Assembly: GCF_001439685.1 (NCBI RefSeq) | Contig: NZ_JYLH01000012.1 | Coordinates: 1 to 64,000, forward strand | Length of the DNA: 64,000 bases | DNA from: Pseudomonas libanensis | GTDB taxonomy: Bacteria > Pseudomonadota > Gammaproteobacteria > Pseudomonadales > Pseudomonadaceae | Reading direction: 5' to 3' | The notes under the pieces: generated by a model | Database searches by the model: none | What the model was told of the DNA's origin: nothing | What the model saw: the letters and a program-made list of their open reading frames with translations, nothing else | Made by a program: the position numbers and the translations under genes | Shown: positions 1 through 9,442 of the stretch, piece after piece | Position numbering within the stretch: position 1 is the first letter of the stretch | How the letters are laid out: each line of letters opens with the position of its first letter

Positions 1-51
1 AAGCAGCATCTTGAGCAATGCGGCTTTACGTTCGGGTGAATAGTACTTCAC
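1..51 (-). mobile_element. 5' end of a transposase gene, cut by the window edge
   Basis: On the minus strand a GTG start at 51, preceded by a purine-rich GGCGGAAAGAGA stretch, opens a frame reading VKYYSPERKAALLKMLL that runs off the left end. This N-terminus resembles the OrfA-type (helix-turn-helix) transposase proteins of IS3-like elements in pseudomonads. Only 17 residues are visible, so family and intactness cannot be judged. Confidence 0.45.
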
Positions 52-390
52 AAGCTGTCTCTTTCCGCCCTCGGTATGCTTTTGGGGGTAAACCAGGAGA
101 GGCGACAACTATCCTGACACCGGGGGCACCACTCGGCACCTCGCTCAGGCTCGGTGTGCCCGTAATTCGCCAGTGATTTGGGGGGTCGCCGCCACGCGCC
201 ATCCATGGCGCGGGGCTGCTAAACCGGCATCCCTGCCGGTTTACCCCCCAAACCCCTGTCGAATTCCGGCCAGCGTGGTTTAACGGGGCGCCTAAGATCA
301 AAAGCAGATCAAGATCAAGAGCGACTCGCTTCGCATCGTGGTTACCGTCGGCTGCTACAGCCTACAAAGTTGCGTAGATACCTATGCTCA
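52..390. other. intergenic stretch without a recognisable gene
   Basis: Between the clipped transposase and the REPIN I see no supported gene. A 91-codon open frame on the minus strand has no ribosome binding site and no family resemblance. The stretch may contain the terminal part of the insertion element, but no matching inverted repeat or target duplication can be seen because the other end lies outside the window. Confidence 0.4.
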
Positions 391-461
391 TCGGGGGCAA
401 GCCCCCTCCCACACTTGGATTTGTGAATACAGTCAAAATGTGGGAGGGGGCTTGCCCCCGA
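391..461. repeat. REPIN (inverted pair of REP sequences)
   Basis: TCGGGGGCAAGCCCCCTCCC at 391-410 is mirrored by a TGTGGGAGGGGGCTTGCCCC copy starting at 439. The two are near-perfect reverse complements separated by about 25 bases, the typical REP doublet of the P. fluorescens group. It sits just downstream of the acyl-CoA dehydrogenase stop, where it can also form a strong hairpin. Confidence 0.85.
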
Positions 462-478
462 TTGCAGGCGACGCGGTG

Positions 479-1708
479 CTACTGCCCGCTACGCATCAAC
501 TCCCGCGGCACATACTTGCCAATCTCAAACTTGCCGATCGCCGCACGATGCACCTCGTCCGGGCCGTCGGCCAGGCGCAGGGTGCGTTGCATGGCGTACA
601 TATAGGCCAGCGGGAAATCATTGGAAACCCCGGCGCCGCCATGGATCTGGATCGCACGGTCGATCACCTTCAAGGCCACATTCGGCGCCACCACCTTGAT
701 CTGGGCGATTTCGCTTTTCGCCACTTTATTGCCCACGGTGTCCATCATGTACGCCGCTTTCAAGGTCAGCAGGCGCGCCATGTCGATCTCCATGCGCGAG
801 TCGGCGATCTTGTCGATATTGCCCCCCAGGCGCGCCAAGGGCTTGCCGAACGCGGTGCGGCTGACCGAGCGTTTGCACATCAATTCCAAGGCGCGTTCAG
901 CCATGCCGACCGAGCGCATGCAGTGATGGATACGGCCCGGGCCAAGGCGGCCCTGGGCGATCTCGAAGCCACGCCCCTCCCCCAGTAAAACGTTTTCGTA
1001 GGGCACGCGCACGTTGTCGAACAGCACTTCGGCGTGGCCGTGGGGCGCGTCGTCGTAGCCGAACACCGGCAGCGGACGCAGGATCTTCACCCCGGGGGTG
1101 TCCACAGGAACGAGGATCATCGAGTGCTGCTGGTGACGCGGTGCATCCGGGTTGCTCAGGCCCATGAAGATCAGGATTTTGCAGCGCGGGTCGCAAGCAC
1201 CTGAAGTCCACCATTTCTTGCCGTTGATTACCCACTCGTCGCCCTGGCGTTCGGCGCGGGCAGCCATGTTGGTGGCATCCGAGGAGGCCACGTCCGGTTC
1301 GGTCATGGCGAAGGCAGAGCGAATCTCACCGCGCAGCAGCGGTTCGAGCCAGCGCTGTTTCTGTTCTTCGTTGGCGTAGCGCACCAGCACTTCCATATTG
1401 CCGGTGTCGGGCGCGGAGCAGTTGAACGGCTCCGGGCCGAGCAAGGAGCGGCCCATGATTTCCGCCAGCGGTGCGTATTCAAGGTTGGTAAGCCCTGCGC
1501 CCAGTTCGGATTCGGGCAGGAACAGGTTCCACAAGCCCTCGGCTTTAGCCTTGGCCTTGAGTTCTTCCATGATGGCGGTGGGCTGCCAGCGATCACCTTC
1601 GCTGACCTGGCGTTCGAACACCGGCTCGGCCGGGTAGACGTAAGCGTCCATGAACGCGGTGACACGTTCACGCAGTTCCTGAACCTTGGGCGAATAGGCG
1701 AAATCCAT
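479..1708 (-). CDS. acyl-CoA dehydrogenase, ACAD10/11-like
   Basis: A 409-residue FAD flavoprotein predicted to oxidise an acyl-CoA to the 2,3-enoyl-CoA in the cytoplasm. The N-terminal helical domain (MDFAYSPKVQELRERV) is followed by the FAD/substrate loop AFAMTEPDVASSDATN and by GKKWWTSGA. The C-terminal segment IQIHGGAGVSNDFPLA and ADGPDEVHR are typical of the long-chain/ACAD10-11 branch rather than the liu or short-chain enzymes. The gene is divergent from the LysR gene at 1860, with a 151-base shared upstream region, so that regulator probably controls it. The substrate cannot be read from sequence. Confidence 0.93.
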   Translation of the reverse strand: MDFAYSPKVQELRERVTAFMDAYVYPAEPVFERQVSEGDRWQPTAIMEELKAKAKAEGLWNLFLPESELGAGLTNLEYAPLAEIMGRSLLGPEPFNCSAPDTGNMEVLVRYANEEQKQRWLEPLLRGEIRSAFAMTEPDVASSDATNMAARAERQGDEWVINGKKWWTSGACDPRCKILIFMGLSNPDAPRHQQHSMILVPVDTPGVKILRPLPVFGYDDAPHGHAEVLFDNVRVPYENVLLGEGRGFEIAQGRLGPGRIHHCMRSVGMAERALELMCKRSVSRTAFGKPLARLGGNIDKIADSRMEIDMARLLTLKAAYMMDTVGNKVAKSEIAQIKVVAPNVALKVIDRAIQIHGGAGVSNDFPLAYMYAMQRTLRLADGPDEVHRAAIGKFEIGKYVPRELMRSGQ

Positions 1709-1859
1709 GGGCAGCTCCCTTCTCTGAGAGGTTGTTTAGGGCATGCAATCGATGCTAGAACAGCGCTGATAATTTACCTAGCCTATTCTCGGCGTGTATT
1801 AACATTCATCACCGATATATGATCGGCGTATGGACTTCTAACAATAAGAGCGCAACGAA

Positions 1860-2795
1860 ATGAATCTGAGCAAGGTCGACCTCAACCTCTTCATCGTCTT
1901 TGATGCGATCTACACCGAAGCCAATCTGACCCGCGCCGGGCAGATCGTCGGTATCACCCAACCGGCGGTGTCGAACGCCCTGGCACGCCTGCGCGAGACC
2001 TTCAACGACCCGTTGTTCGTGCGCACCGCCCAAGGCATGGTGCCCACGCCCATGGCGCAGAACATCATCGGCCCGGTGCGCAATGCGCTGTCGTTGCTGC
2101 GGGTGTCGGTGCAGGAAAGCCGCATCTTCAACCCGCAGCAGGCGGCCAAGACCTACCGCATCAGCATGACCGACCTCACCGAGGCGGTGATCCTGCCGCA
2201 GCTGTTCCAGCGCCTGCGCCGCCTGGCACCGACCGTGGTGATCGAGAGTTTCCTGTCCAAGCGCCGCGAGACCACCAAGGAACTGGCGGCCGGGCGCCTG
2301 GATTTTGCCGTGGATGCGCCGCTCAACACCGACCCGCAGGTGCGTCACGTCAAGCTCATGGAAGACCGCTACGTATGCGCCATGCGCAAAGGCCACCCGA
2401 TGGCGGGCAAGGACAAGTTCAGCCTGGATGACTACCTGGCGTTGACTCATATTCATATCTCCAGCCGCCGTAACGGGCTGGGCCATGTGGACCTGGCCCT
2501 GGGCAAGATGGGCATTCAGCGCAAGATCGCCCTGCGTTCCCAGCATTACCTGATGGCCTCCCAGGTGTTGCAGCAGACCGACATGGTAATGACCGTACCC
2601 GAGCGCTTCGCCCGCCGTCATGAACTGCACTGGTTCAATTTGCCGGTCAACGACGTACCGCTGGTAGAAACCCACCTGTATTGGCATGAAAGCACCGACC
2701 AGGACCCGGCGAACCGCTGGATGCGCGAGCAGATGATCGAGCTATGCCAGCAGGTGACGGCCCATGAAAAGAAACTCGACAAACAACAAGCCTAA
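1860..2795 (+). CDS. LysR-family transcriptional regulator
   Basis: A 311-residue regulator with an N-terminal winged helix-turn-helix (MNLSKVDLNLFIVFDAIYTEANLTRAG, then ITQPAVSNALARLRE) and a periplasmic-binding-like effector domain from about residue 90. The DLNL start and overall form resemble the NodD/NahR/SyrM branch. It is divergent from the acyl-CoA dehydrogenase gene, the usual LysR-target arrangement. The likely job is control of that gene; effector unknown. A lone REP follows its stop. Confidence 0.9.
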   Translation: MNLSKVDLNLFIVFDAIYTEANLTRAGQIVGITQPAVSNALARLRETFNDPLFVRTAQGMVPTPMAQNIIGPVRNALSLLRVSVQESRIFNPQQAAKTYRISMTDLTEAVILPQLFQRLRRLAPTVVIESFLSKRRETTKELAAGRLDFAVDAPLNTDPQVRHVKLMEDRYVCAMRKGHPMAGKDKFSLDDYLALTHIHISSRRNGLGHVDLALGKMGIQRKIALRSQHYLMASQVLQQTDMVMTVPERFARRHELHWFNLPVNDVPLVETHLYWHESTDQDPANRWMREQMIELCQQVTAHEKKLDKQQA

Positions 2796-2812
2796 GGTTG
2801 CAGGAGTCCGCC

Positions 2813-2832
2813 TGTGGGAGGGGGCATGCCCC
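2813..2832. repeat. single REP sequence
   Basis: TGTGGGAGGGGGCATGCCCC is one REP half of the same family as the doublet at 391-461, here without a partner. It lies between the LysR stop and the LiuR operator, where it may stop LysR transcription. Confidence 0.75.
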
Positions 2833-2848
2833 TTGACGTTTACGTCAA
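2833..2848. promoter_or_regulatory. LiuR-type operator upstream of liuR
   Basis: TTGACGTTTACGTCAA is a dyad (TTGACGT-NN-ACGTCAA) about 42 bases before the liuR ATG. TTGACG doubles as a plausible -35 box. It matches the two palindromes before liuA, as expected for an autoregulated MerR-family LiuR. Confidence 0.75.
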
Positions 2849-2889
2849 CCTCCAATTAGCTTAGTGCCAAGACCTTCTTGAGCATCGCC

Positions 2890-3282
2890 ATGAGCACCAC
2901 CTACAGCATCTCCGACCTCGCCCGCGAGCTCGACATCACCACCCGCGCCATTCGCTTCTATGAAGAACAAGGCCTGCTGGCCCCGGAACGCCGGGGCCAG
3001 GAGCGCATCTACTCGGCGCGGGACAAAGTCAGCCTCAAGCTGATCCTGCGCGGCAAGCGCATCGGCTTTTCCCTGGCCGAATGCCGCGAGCTGATCGAAC
3101 TCTACGACCCCACCGGCGGCAACCAGATCCAACTCAACAGCATGCTGGCCAAGATCGCCGAACGCCGTGAACAGCTTGAGCAACAGTTGCTGGATATCGA
3201 ACAAATGAAACTCGAGCTGGACACCGCAGAAGAGCGTTGCACCCAAGCCCTCGCCCACACCCTCAGCCAAGCCGGCCATTGA
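2890..3282 (+). CDS. liuR: MerR-family regulator of leucine/isovalerate catabolism
   Basis: A 130-residue MerR-type activator. The N-terminal winged helix STTYSISDLARELDITTRAI is followed by RFYEEQGLL and a long C-terminal dimerisation helix (residues about 75-120). A TTG codon 12 bases upstream in frame could extend it by four residues, but the ATG at 2890 gives the family's usual start. It lies 16 bases before liuE and has its own palindromic operator. By family knowledge LiuR senses a branched-chain acyl-CoA catabolite and controls liu genes; here the same operator occurs before liuA. Confidence 0.92.
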   Translation: MSTTYSISDLARELDITTRAIRFYEEQGLLAPERRGQERIYSARDKVSLKLILRGKRIGFSLAECRELIELYDPTGGNQIQLNSMLAKIAERREQLEQQLLDIEQMKLELDTAEERCTQALAHTLSQAGH

Positions 3283-3298
3283 CCAGAAGGTAACTGCC

Positions 3299-4198
3299 AT
3301 GTCCCTCCCCTCACACGTACGCCTGGTGGAAGTCGGCCCACGCGACGGTTTGCAGAATGAAGCCCAGCCCATCAGCGTGGCGGATAAGGTCCAACTGGTG
3401 GACGCCTTGAGCGAAGCCGGGTTGAGCTATATCGAAGTCGGCAGTTTTGTCTCGCCCAAATGGGTGCCGCAAATGGCCGGCTCAGCCGAGGTGTTTGCAC
3501 AGATCCAGCGCAAGCCCGGCGTGACCTATGGCGCGCTGGCGCCGAACCTGCGCGGGTTTGAGGATGCGCTGGCGGCCGGGGTCAAGGAAGTTGCGGTATT
3601 TGCCGCAGCATCCGAAGCGTTTTCCCAGCGCAATATCAACTGCTCCATCAGTGAAAGCCTGGCGCGGTTCGCGCCAATCATGGCCGCGGCCAGGCAGCAT
3701 GGCATCAGCGTGCGCGGGTATGTGTCGTGCGTGCTGGGTTGCCCGTACGAAGGCGCTATCGCCCCAGAGCAAGTGGCGGCCGTCGCGCGTGAACTGTATG
3801 CCATGGGCTGTTATGAAGTGTCCCTGGGCGACACCATCGGCACCGGCACGGCGGGGGCAACCCGGCGGCTGTTCGAAGTGGTCGGCGCCCAGGTACCGCG
3901 GGACAAACTGGCCGGGCATTTCCATGACACCTACGGCCAGGCCATCGCCAATGTCTACGCCAGCCTGCTGGAAGGTATCCAGGTGTTCGACAGCTCTATC
4001 GCCGGCCTCGGCGGTTGCCCCTATGCCAAAGGTGCCAGCGGTAACGTCGCCACCGAGGATGTGCTGTACCTGCTCAACGGCCTGGGTATCGACACGGGTA
4101 TCGACCTGGAGCGCTTGATTGGCGCGGGCCAGCAGATCAGCAGAGTGCTGGGGCGGCCGACCGGTTCGCGTGTGGCCAAGGTCCGTAACGCCGGATGA
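3299..4198 (+). CDS. liuE: hydroxymethylglutaryl-CoA lyase
   Basis: A 299-residue TIM-barrel lyase that cleaves HMG-CoA to acetyl-CoA and acetoacetate, the last step of leucine/isovalerate degradation. Visible signatures are the N-terminal EVGPRDGLQNE metal-site motif, GYVSCVLGCPYEG, the HFHDTYGQA metal ligands, and the active-site loop GLGGCPYAKGASGN with the catalytic Cys. It is cotranscribed with liuR (16-base gap). In P. aeruginosa liuE follows liuD; here it is separated from liuABCD by a regulatory RNA and an acyl-CoA synthetase. Confidence 0.97.
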   Translation: MSLPSHVRLVEVGPRDGLQNEAQPISVADKVQLVDALSEAGLSYIEVGSFVSPKWVPQMAGSAEVFAQIQRKPGVTYGALAPNLRGFEDALAAGVKEVAVFAAASEAFSQRNINCSISESLARFAPIMAAARQHGISVRGYVSCVLGCPYEGAIAPEQVAAVARELYAMGCYEVSLGDTIGTGTAGATRRLFEVVGAQVPRDKLAGHFHDTYGQAIANVYASLLEGIQVFDSSIAGLGGCPYAKGASGNVATEDVLYLLNGLGIDTGIDLERLIGAGQQISRVLGRPTGSRVAKVRNAG

Positions 4199-4219
4199 GG
4201 TAGCACGGCTGTGACAATG

Positions 4220-4248
4220 TGTTACCGCGAGCCTGCTCGGCGGGTAAC
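4220..4248. promoter_or_regulatory. CbrB-type upstream activating site
   Basis: TGTTACC at 4220-4226 and GGGTAAC at 4242-4248 form an interrupted inverted repeat, as described for CbrB sites (TGTTAC-N-GTAACA). It lies about 85 bases upstream of the sigma-54 promoter of the CrcY RNA, a suitable position for an enhancer-binding protein. Confidence 0.7.
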
Positions 4249-4330
4249 GCGGGAACAGAATTTAGCGCACATACGTAAAGATATTTCCTACGAAAAAACT
4301 AACTTGTTGATTTTAAAGGGATTTAAAAAG

Positions 4331-4347
4331 TTGGCACGGCTTCTGCT
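4331..4347 (+). promoter_or_regulatory. sigma-54 promoter of crcY
   Basis: TTGGCACGGCTTCTGCT has the -24 GG (4333-4334) and -12 GC (4345-4346) separated by exactly ten bases, as RpoN promoters require. One base of the TTGC element deviates (CTGC). The predicted start is near 4358, immediately before the A-rich RNA. Confidence 0.85.
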
Positions 4348-4357
4348 ATCTCTATGG

Positions 4358-4727
4358 CATAACAAGAATAAAAAGCACCAAACCTAATAAAAATAAGACG
4401 AAACGACTCTGACATAACAAAAACAACACGGCAGAGACGCAGCTAACAGATTTTTTTGGAGAAGATGGCTTCTCAGGGTACGGCATGCCGCAACCCGCAA
4501 CCGGATAGAGAAAAATAAAACTACCTCAGGTAGCTACCCACTGGTTGGATCGTTTACGAAGAAGCAGGTCAGCGTTCAAAAAAATACGTTTGCTCTTGAC
4601 CCCGGATGGGGGTCGCCAAAAACAGCGGTACGGGCCACGGCTACCAAAAACAACAACAGGCCGCCCCTCAATAATAAGAAAAGAGCAGGCAACGACAAAT
4701 TAAAGGGGACCTTCGGGTCCCCTTTGT
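4358..4727 (+). ncRNA. crcY: CrcY-type Hfq/Crc-sequestering small RNA
   Basis: A roughly 370-base gene with no reading frame, a sigma-54 promoter, a CbrB-type enhancer and a perfect terminator. It carries several A-rich AAnAAnAA motifs (AACAAGAATAAAA near 4361, AATAAAAATAAG near 4387, AACAAAAACAAC near 4419, AAAAACAACAACA near 4645, AATAATAAGAAAA near 4670). Such motifs bind Hfq together with Crc and titrate them, relieving catabolite repression. From memory, crcY of P. putida lies next to the HMG-CoA lyase gene and is about this length, which supports CrcY over CrcZ. Exact 5' end is inferred from the promoter. Confidence 0.85.
4702..4725. terminator. intrinsic terminator of crcY, possibly bidirectional
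   Basis: AAAGGGGACC-TTCG-GGTCCCCTTT is a perfect ten-base-pair stem with a UUCG tetraloop. It ends the CrcY RNA and lies 14 bases past the stop of the converging acyl-CoA synthetase, so it may serve both strands. Confidence 0.85.
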
Positions 4728-4738
4728 GCGTTCTGGTG

Positions 4739-6376
4739 TTACTGAGGCGGCTTTCGCAGCTCGTCGATAGAGATTTCGCGCATGCGGAATTTCTGAATCT
4801 TGCCCGTCACCGTCATGGGGAACTCCTCCACAAACCTGAAGTGCCTGGGCGTCTTGAAGTGGGCGATACGGTCCTTGCACCAGCTCAACAGTTCCAGCTC
4901 GTTGGCCACATGGCCGGGGTGGAACTTGATCCAGGCGACGATTTCTTCACCATAGCGCTCATCCGGAATACCGATGATCTGCACGTCGGCCACGGCCGGA
5001 TGGGTGAAGAAGAATTCCTCCAGTTCACGCGGGTACACGTTCTCGCCGCCGCGAATAATCATGTCCTTGTTGCGCCCGGCGATGCAGACGTAGCCGTGCT
5101 CATCCATGGTTGCCAGGTCGCCGGTGTGCATCCAGCCGGCGTCGTCGATGGCCTCGCGGGTACCTTCGGGGTTGTTCCAGTAACCGAGCATCACACTGTA
5201 GCCACGGGTGCACAGCTCACCTATAACCCCGCGTGCGACGGTATTGCCGGCCTCATCGATAATCTTGGTTTCCAGTTGCGGTTGGGTGCGGCCCACCGTG
5301 GTGACGCGCCGCTCTATATCGTCATCCGCACCGGTCTGCAGTGACACCGGGCTGGTTTCGGTCATGCCGTAGGCGATCTGCACTTCACTCATGTGCATTT
5401 CGTTGATGACTCGGCGCATCACTTCGATAGGGCACGTCGCCCCGGCCATGATGCCGGTGCGCAGGCTGGCCAAGTCAAACTCGGCCCGTCGCGGGTGATC
5501 GAGCATGGCGATAAACATGGTCGGCACGCCATACAGGCCGGTAGCTTGTTCTTCGGCGACGGCGGTCAGTGTCAGCAACGGGTCGAAACCGTCATTGGGA
5601 TAGATCAGGGTGGTGCCATGGGTAATGCAGCCGAGGTTGCCCATCACCATGCCGAAGCAGTGATACAGCGGCACCGGGATGACCAGGCGATCCTGCGTGG
5701 TCAAGCCCAGGCTTTCGCCGACCATGTAGCCGTTATTGAGGATGTTGTGGTGACTGAGGGTGGCGCCCTTGGGGAAGCCGGTGGTGCCGGAGGTGTACTG
5801 GATATTCACGGGCTGGTCGAAGTGCAGGCTGGCCTCGCGGCTGTGCAGTTGCTCGGGCGGGACACCGGTGCCCAGGCCCGACAGCTGCGACCAGGGCATG
5901 AAGCCCGGCGGCGGGCTGGGATCGAGGCTGATGAGGCCGCGCAAATCGGGCTTCAGCGCCTGGAGCATGGCGTGGTAATCGGAGGTCTTGAAAGCACCGG
6001 CGCACACCAGCCATTGGCAGCCGGATTGCTTGAGCACGTAGTCCAACTCACTGCTGCGGTACGCCGGGTTGATATTGACCAGGATCACCCCGAGCTTGGC
6101 GCTTGCCACCTGACAGATCAGCCACTCGGCGCAATTGGGTGCCCAGATGCCCAGGCGGTCGCCGGTTTGCATGCCCAAAGCCAGGAATGCCCGCGCATGC
6201 AGATCAACCGTCTCGGCCAGTTGCCGCCAGGTGTAGCGCCGCTGTTGATGGCGGACCACCAAGGCTTCGCCATCGGGACACTGCGCGGCGGTGCGATCAA
6301 AGGCCTGGCCAATAGTCATGGCCAGCAAGGCTTTGTCCTGGGAGCCACGGCTGTAGCTCTGATTCGGTTGATCCAT
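4739..6376 (-). CDS. AMP-binding acyl-CoA synthetase (liu-linked)
   Basis: A 545-residue ANL-superfamily ligase that activates a carboxylic acid to its CoA thioester with ATP. The P-loop YTSGTTGFPKGATLSH, AYGMTETSP, the hinge region GWMHTGDLA/GRNKDMIIRGGENVYP and the C-terminal TGKIQKF catalytic Lys are all present. The ATG at 6376 with AGGGGT seven bases upstream is preferred over a 39-residue upstream extension that would run into the operators. It is divergent from liuA across two LiuR-type palindromes, so it is probably induced with the liu genes. A branched short/medium-chain acid or acetoacetate is plausible as substrate (inference). Confidence 0.92.
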   Translation of the reverse strand: MDQPNQSYSRGSQDKALLAMTIGQAFDRTAAQCPDGEALVVRHQQRRYTWRQLAETVDLHARAFLALGMQTGDRLGIWAPNCAEWLICQVASAKLGVILVNINPAYRSSELDYVLKQSGCQWLVCAGAFKTSDYHAMLQALKPDLRGLISLDPSPPPGFMPWSQLSGLGTGVPPEQLHSREASLHFDQPVNIQYTSGTTGFPKGATLSHHNILNNGYMVGESLGLTTQDRLVIPVPLYHCFGMVMGNLGCITHGTTLIYPNDGFDPLLTLTAVAEEQATGLYGVPTMFIAMLDHPRRAEFDLASLRTGIMAGATCPIEVMRRVINEMHMSEVQIAYGMTETSPVSLQTGADDDIERRVTTVGRTQPQLETKIIDEAGNTVARGVIGELCTRGYSVMLGYWNNPEGTREAIDDAGWMHTGDLATMDEHGYVCIAGRNKDMIIRGGENVYPRELEEFFFTHPAVADVQIIGIPDERYGEEIVAWIKFHPGHVANELELLSWCKDRIAHFKTPRHFRFVEEFPMTVTGKIQKFRMREISIDELRKPPQ

Positions 6377-6403
6377 AACGACCCCTGTTGTCTTTTTTGT
6401 AGG

Positions 6404-6419
6404 TTGACGTATACGTAAA
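6404..6419. promoter_or_regulatory. LiuR-type operator 1 in the liuA/synthetase divergent region
   Basis: TTGACGTATACGTAAA, the same dyad as before liuR. It lies 28 bases upstream of the synthetase ATG on the other strand and so is best placed to control that gene. Confidence 0.75.
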
Positions 6420-6447
6420 CTACGATTGACAGCGCCGTAACGCAAGC

Positions 6448-6461
6448 TTACGTTAACGTAA
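6448..6461. promoter_or_regulatory. LiuR-type operator 2 upstream of liuA
   Basis: TTACGTTAACGTAA is a perfect 14-base palindrome about 65 bases before the liuA start. With operator 1 it gives one site per divergent transcription unit. Confidence 0.8.
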
Positions 6462-6526
6462 AGGTGAGCGCCCTCCCCTGGCGCCCAACCCACACAACAA
6501 CAAAGCTCACATTAAGGTGCCTGTCC

Positions 6527-7690
6527 ATGAATTACCCGTCCCTGAACTTCGCCCTCGGCGAGACCATCGACATGCTGCGCGACCAGGTGCAGGCGTTCGT
6601 GGCCAAGGAGATCGCACCGCGCGCGGCCCAGATCGACATCGACAACCTGTTCCCCGCCGACCTGTGGCGCAAGTTCGGGGACATGGGCCTGCTGGGCATC
6701 ACCGTGCCGGAAGAATACGGCGGTGCCGGCCTGGGTTACCTGGCCCACGTGGTGAGCATGGAAGAAATCAGTCGCGGTTCGGCGTCGGTGGCGCTGTCCT
6801 ACGGCGCGCACTCCAACCTGTGCGTAAACCAGATCAACCGCAACGGTAACCACGAGCAAAAACTCAAGTACCTGCCCAAGCTGATCAGCGGCGAGCACGT
6901 CGGCGCCCTGGCCATGAGCGAGCCGAATGCCGGCTCCGACGTCGTCTCGATGAAACTGCGCGCAGATAAACGCGGCGACTGCTACGTCCTCAATGGCAGC
7001 AAGACCTGGATCACCAACGGCCCGGACGCCAATACCTATGTGATCTACGCCAAGACCGACCTGGAAAAAGGCCCCCACGGCATCACCGCCTTCATCGTCG
7101 AACGTGACTGGAAAGGCTTCAGCCGCAGCAACAAATTCGACAAGCTGGGCATGCGCGGCTCCAACACCTGCGAGCTGTTTTTCGATGATGTCGAGGTACC
7201 TGAAGAAAACATCCTCGGCGTGCTCAATGGCGGCGTGAAAGTGCTGATGAGCGGCCTGGACTACGAACGCGTGGTGCTGTCCGGCGGCCCTACCGGGATC
7301 ATGCAAGCATGCATGGATTTGATCGTGCCCTACATCCACGACCGCAAGCAGTTCGGCCAGAGCATCGGCGAATTCCAGCTGATCCAGGGCAAGGTCGCAG
7401 ACATGTACACCCAGCTCAACGCCAGCCGCGCCTATCTCTACGCGGTGGCCCAGGCTTGCGAGCGCGGCGAGACCACGCGCAAGGACGCCGCCGGCGTGAT
7501 CCTATACAGCGCCGAGCGCGCCACGCAGATGGCCCTCGATGCGATCCAGATTCTCGGCGGCAATGGCTATATCAACGAATTCCCCGCCGGCCGCCTGCTG
7601 CGCGACGCCAAGCTGTATGAAATCGGCGCCGGTACCAGTGAGATTCGGCGGATGTTGATTGGCCGCGAACTCTTCAACGAAACCCGCTGA
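6527..7690 (+). CDS. liuA: isovaleryl-CoA dehydrogenase
   Basis: A 387-residue FAD enzyme converting isovaleryl-CoA to 3-methylcrotonyl-CoA, first step of the liu pathway. The catalytic Glu sits in the GLDYERVVLSGGP segment (about residue 247), as in isovaleryl-CoA dehydrogenases. ALAMSEPNAGSDVVSMKL and the C-terminal ILGGNGYINEFP and GAGTSEIRRMLIGR are typical. The ATG at 6527 with AAGGTG upstream is chosen; a 21-residue upstream extension lacks similarity to the family. liuB starts 11 bases after its stop. Confidence 0.96.
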   Translation: MNYPSLNFALGETIDMLRDQVQAFVAKEIAPRAAQIDIDNLFPADLWRKFGDMGLLGITVPEEYGGAGLGYLAHVVSMEEISRGSASVALSYGAHSNLCVNQINRNGNHEQKLKYLPKLISGEHVGALAMSEPNAGSDVVSMKLRADKRGDCYVLNGSKTWITNGPDANTYVIYAKTDLEKGPHGITAFIVERDWKGFSRSNKFDKLGMRGSNTCELFFDDVEVPEENILGVLNGGVKVLMSGLDYERVVLSGGPTGIMQACMDLIVPYIHDRKQFGQSIGEFQLIQGKVADMYTQLNASRAYLYAVAQACERGETTRKDAAGVILYSAERATQMALDAIQILGGNGYINEFPAGRLLRDAKLYEIGAGTSEIRRMLIGRELFNETR

Positions 7691-7701
7691 AGGAGCGCGT
7701 C

Positions 7702-9309
<1,608 letters not shown>

Positions 9310-9311
9310 CC

Positions 9312-9413
9312 TGTAGGAGCGAGCTTGCTCGCGAAGAACGTCAGGGCAACGCGAACATCCAGGATACCCGCGTTATCGTTGACGACCTTCGCGGGCAAGC
9401 TCGCTCCTGCAGG
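9312..9413. repeat. REPIN inside the liu operon
   Basis: TGTAGGAGCGAGCTTGCTCG at 9312 and an inverted GCGGGCAAGCTCGCTCCTGC ending near 9410 flank about 60 bases. The 133-base liuB-liuC gap consists almost entirely of this element, placing a large hairpin within a presumed polycistronic message. Confidence 0.85.
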
Positions 9414-9442
9414 AGGCCTCTCATTATCATGGAGATCCTTGC

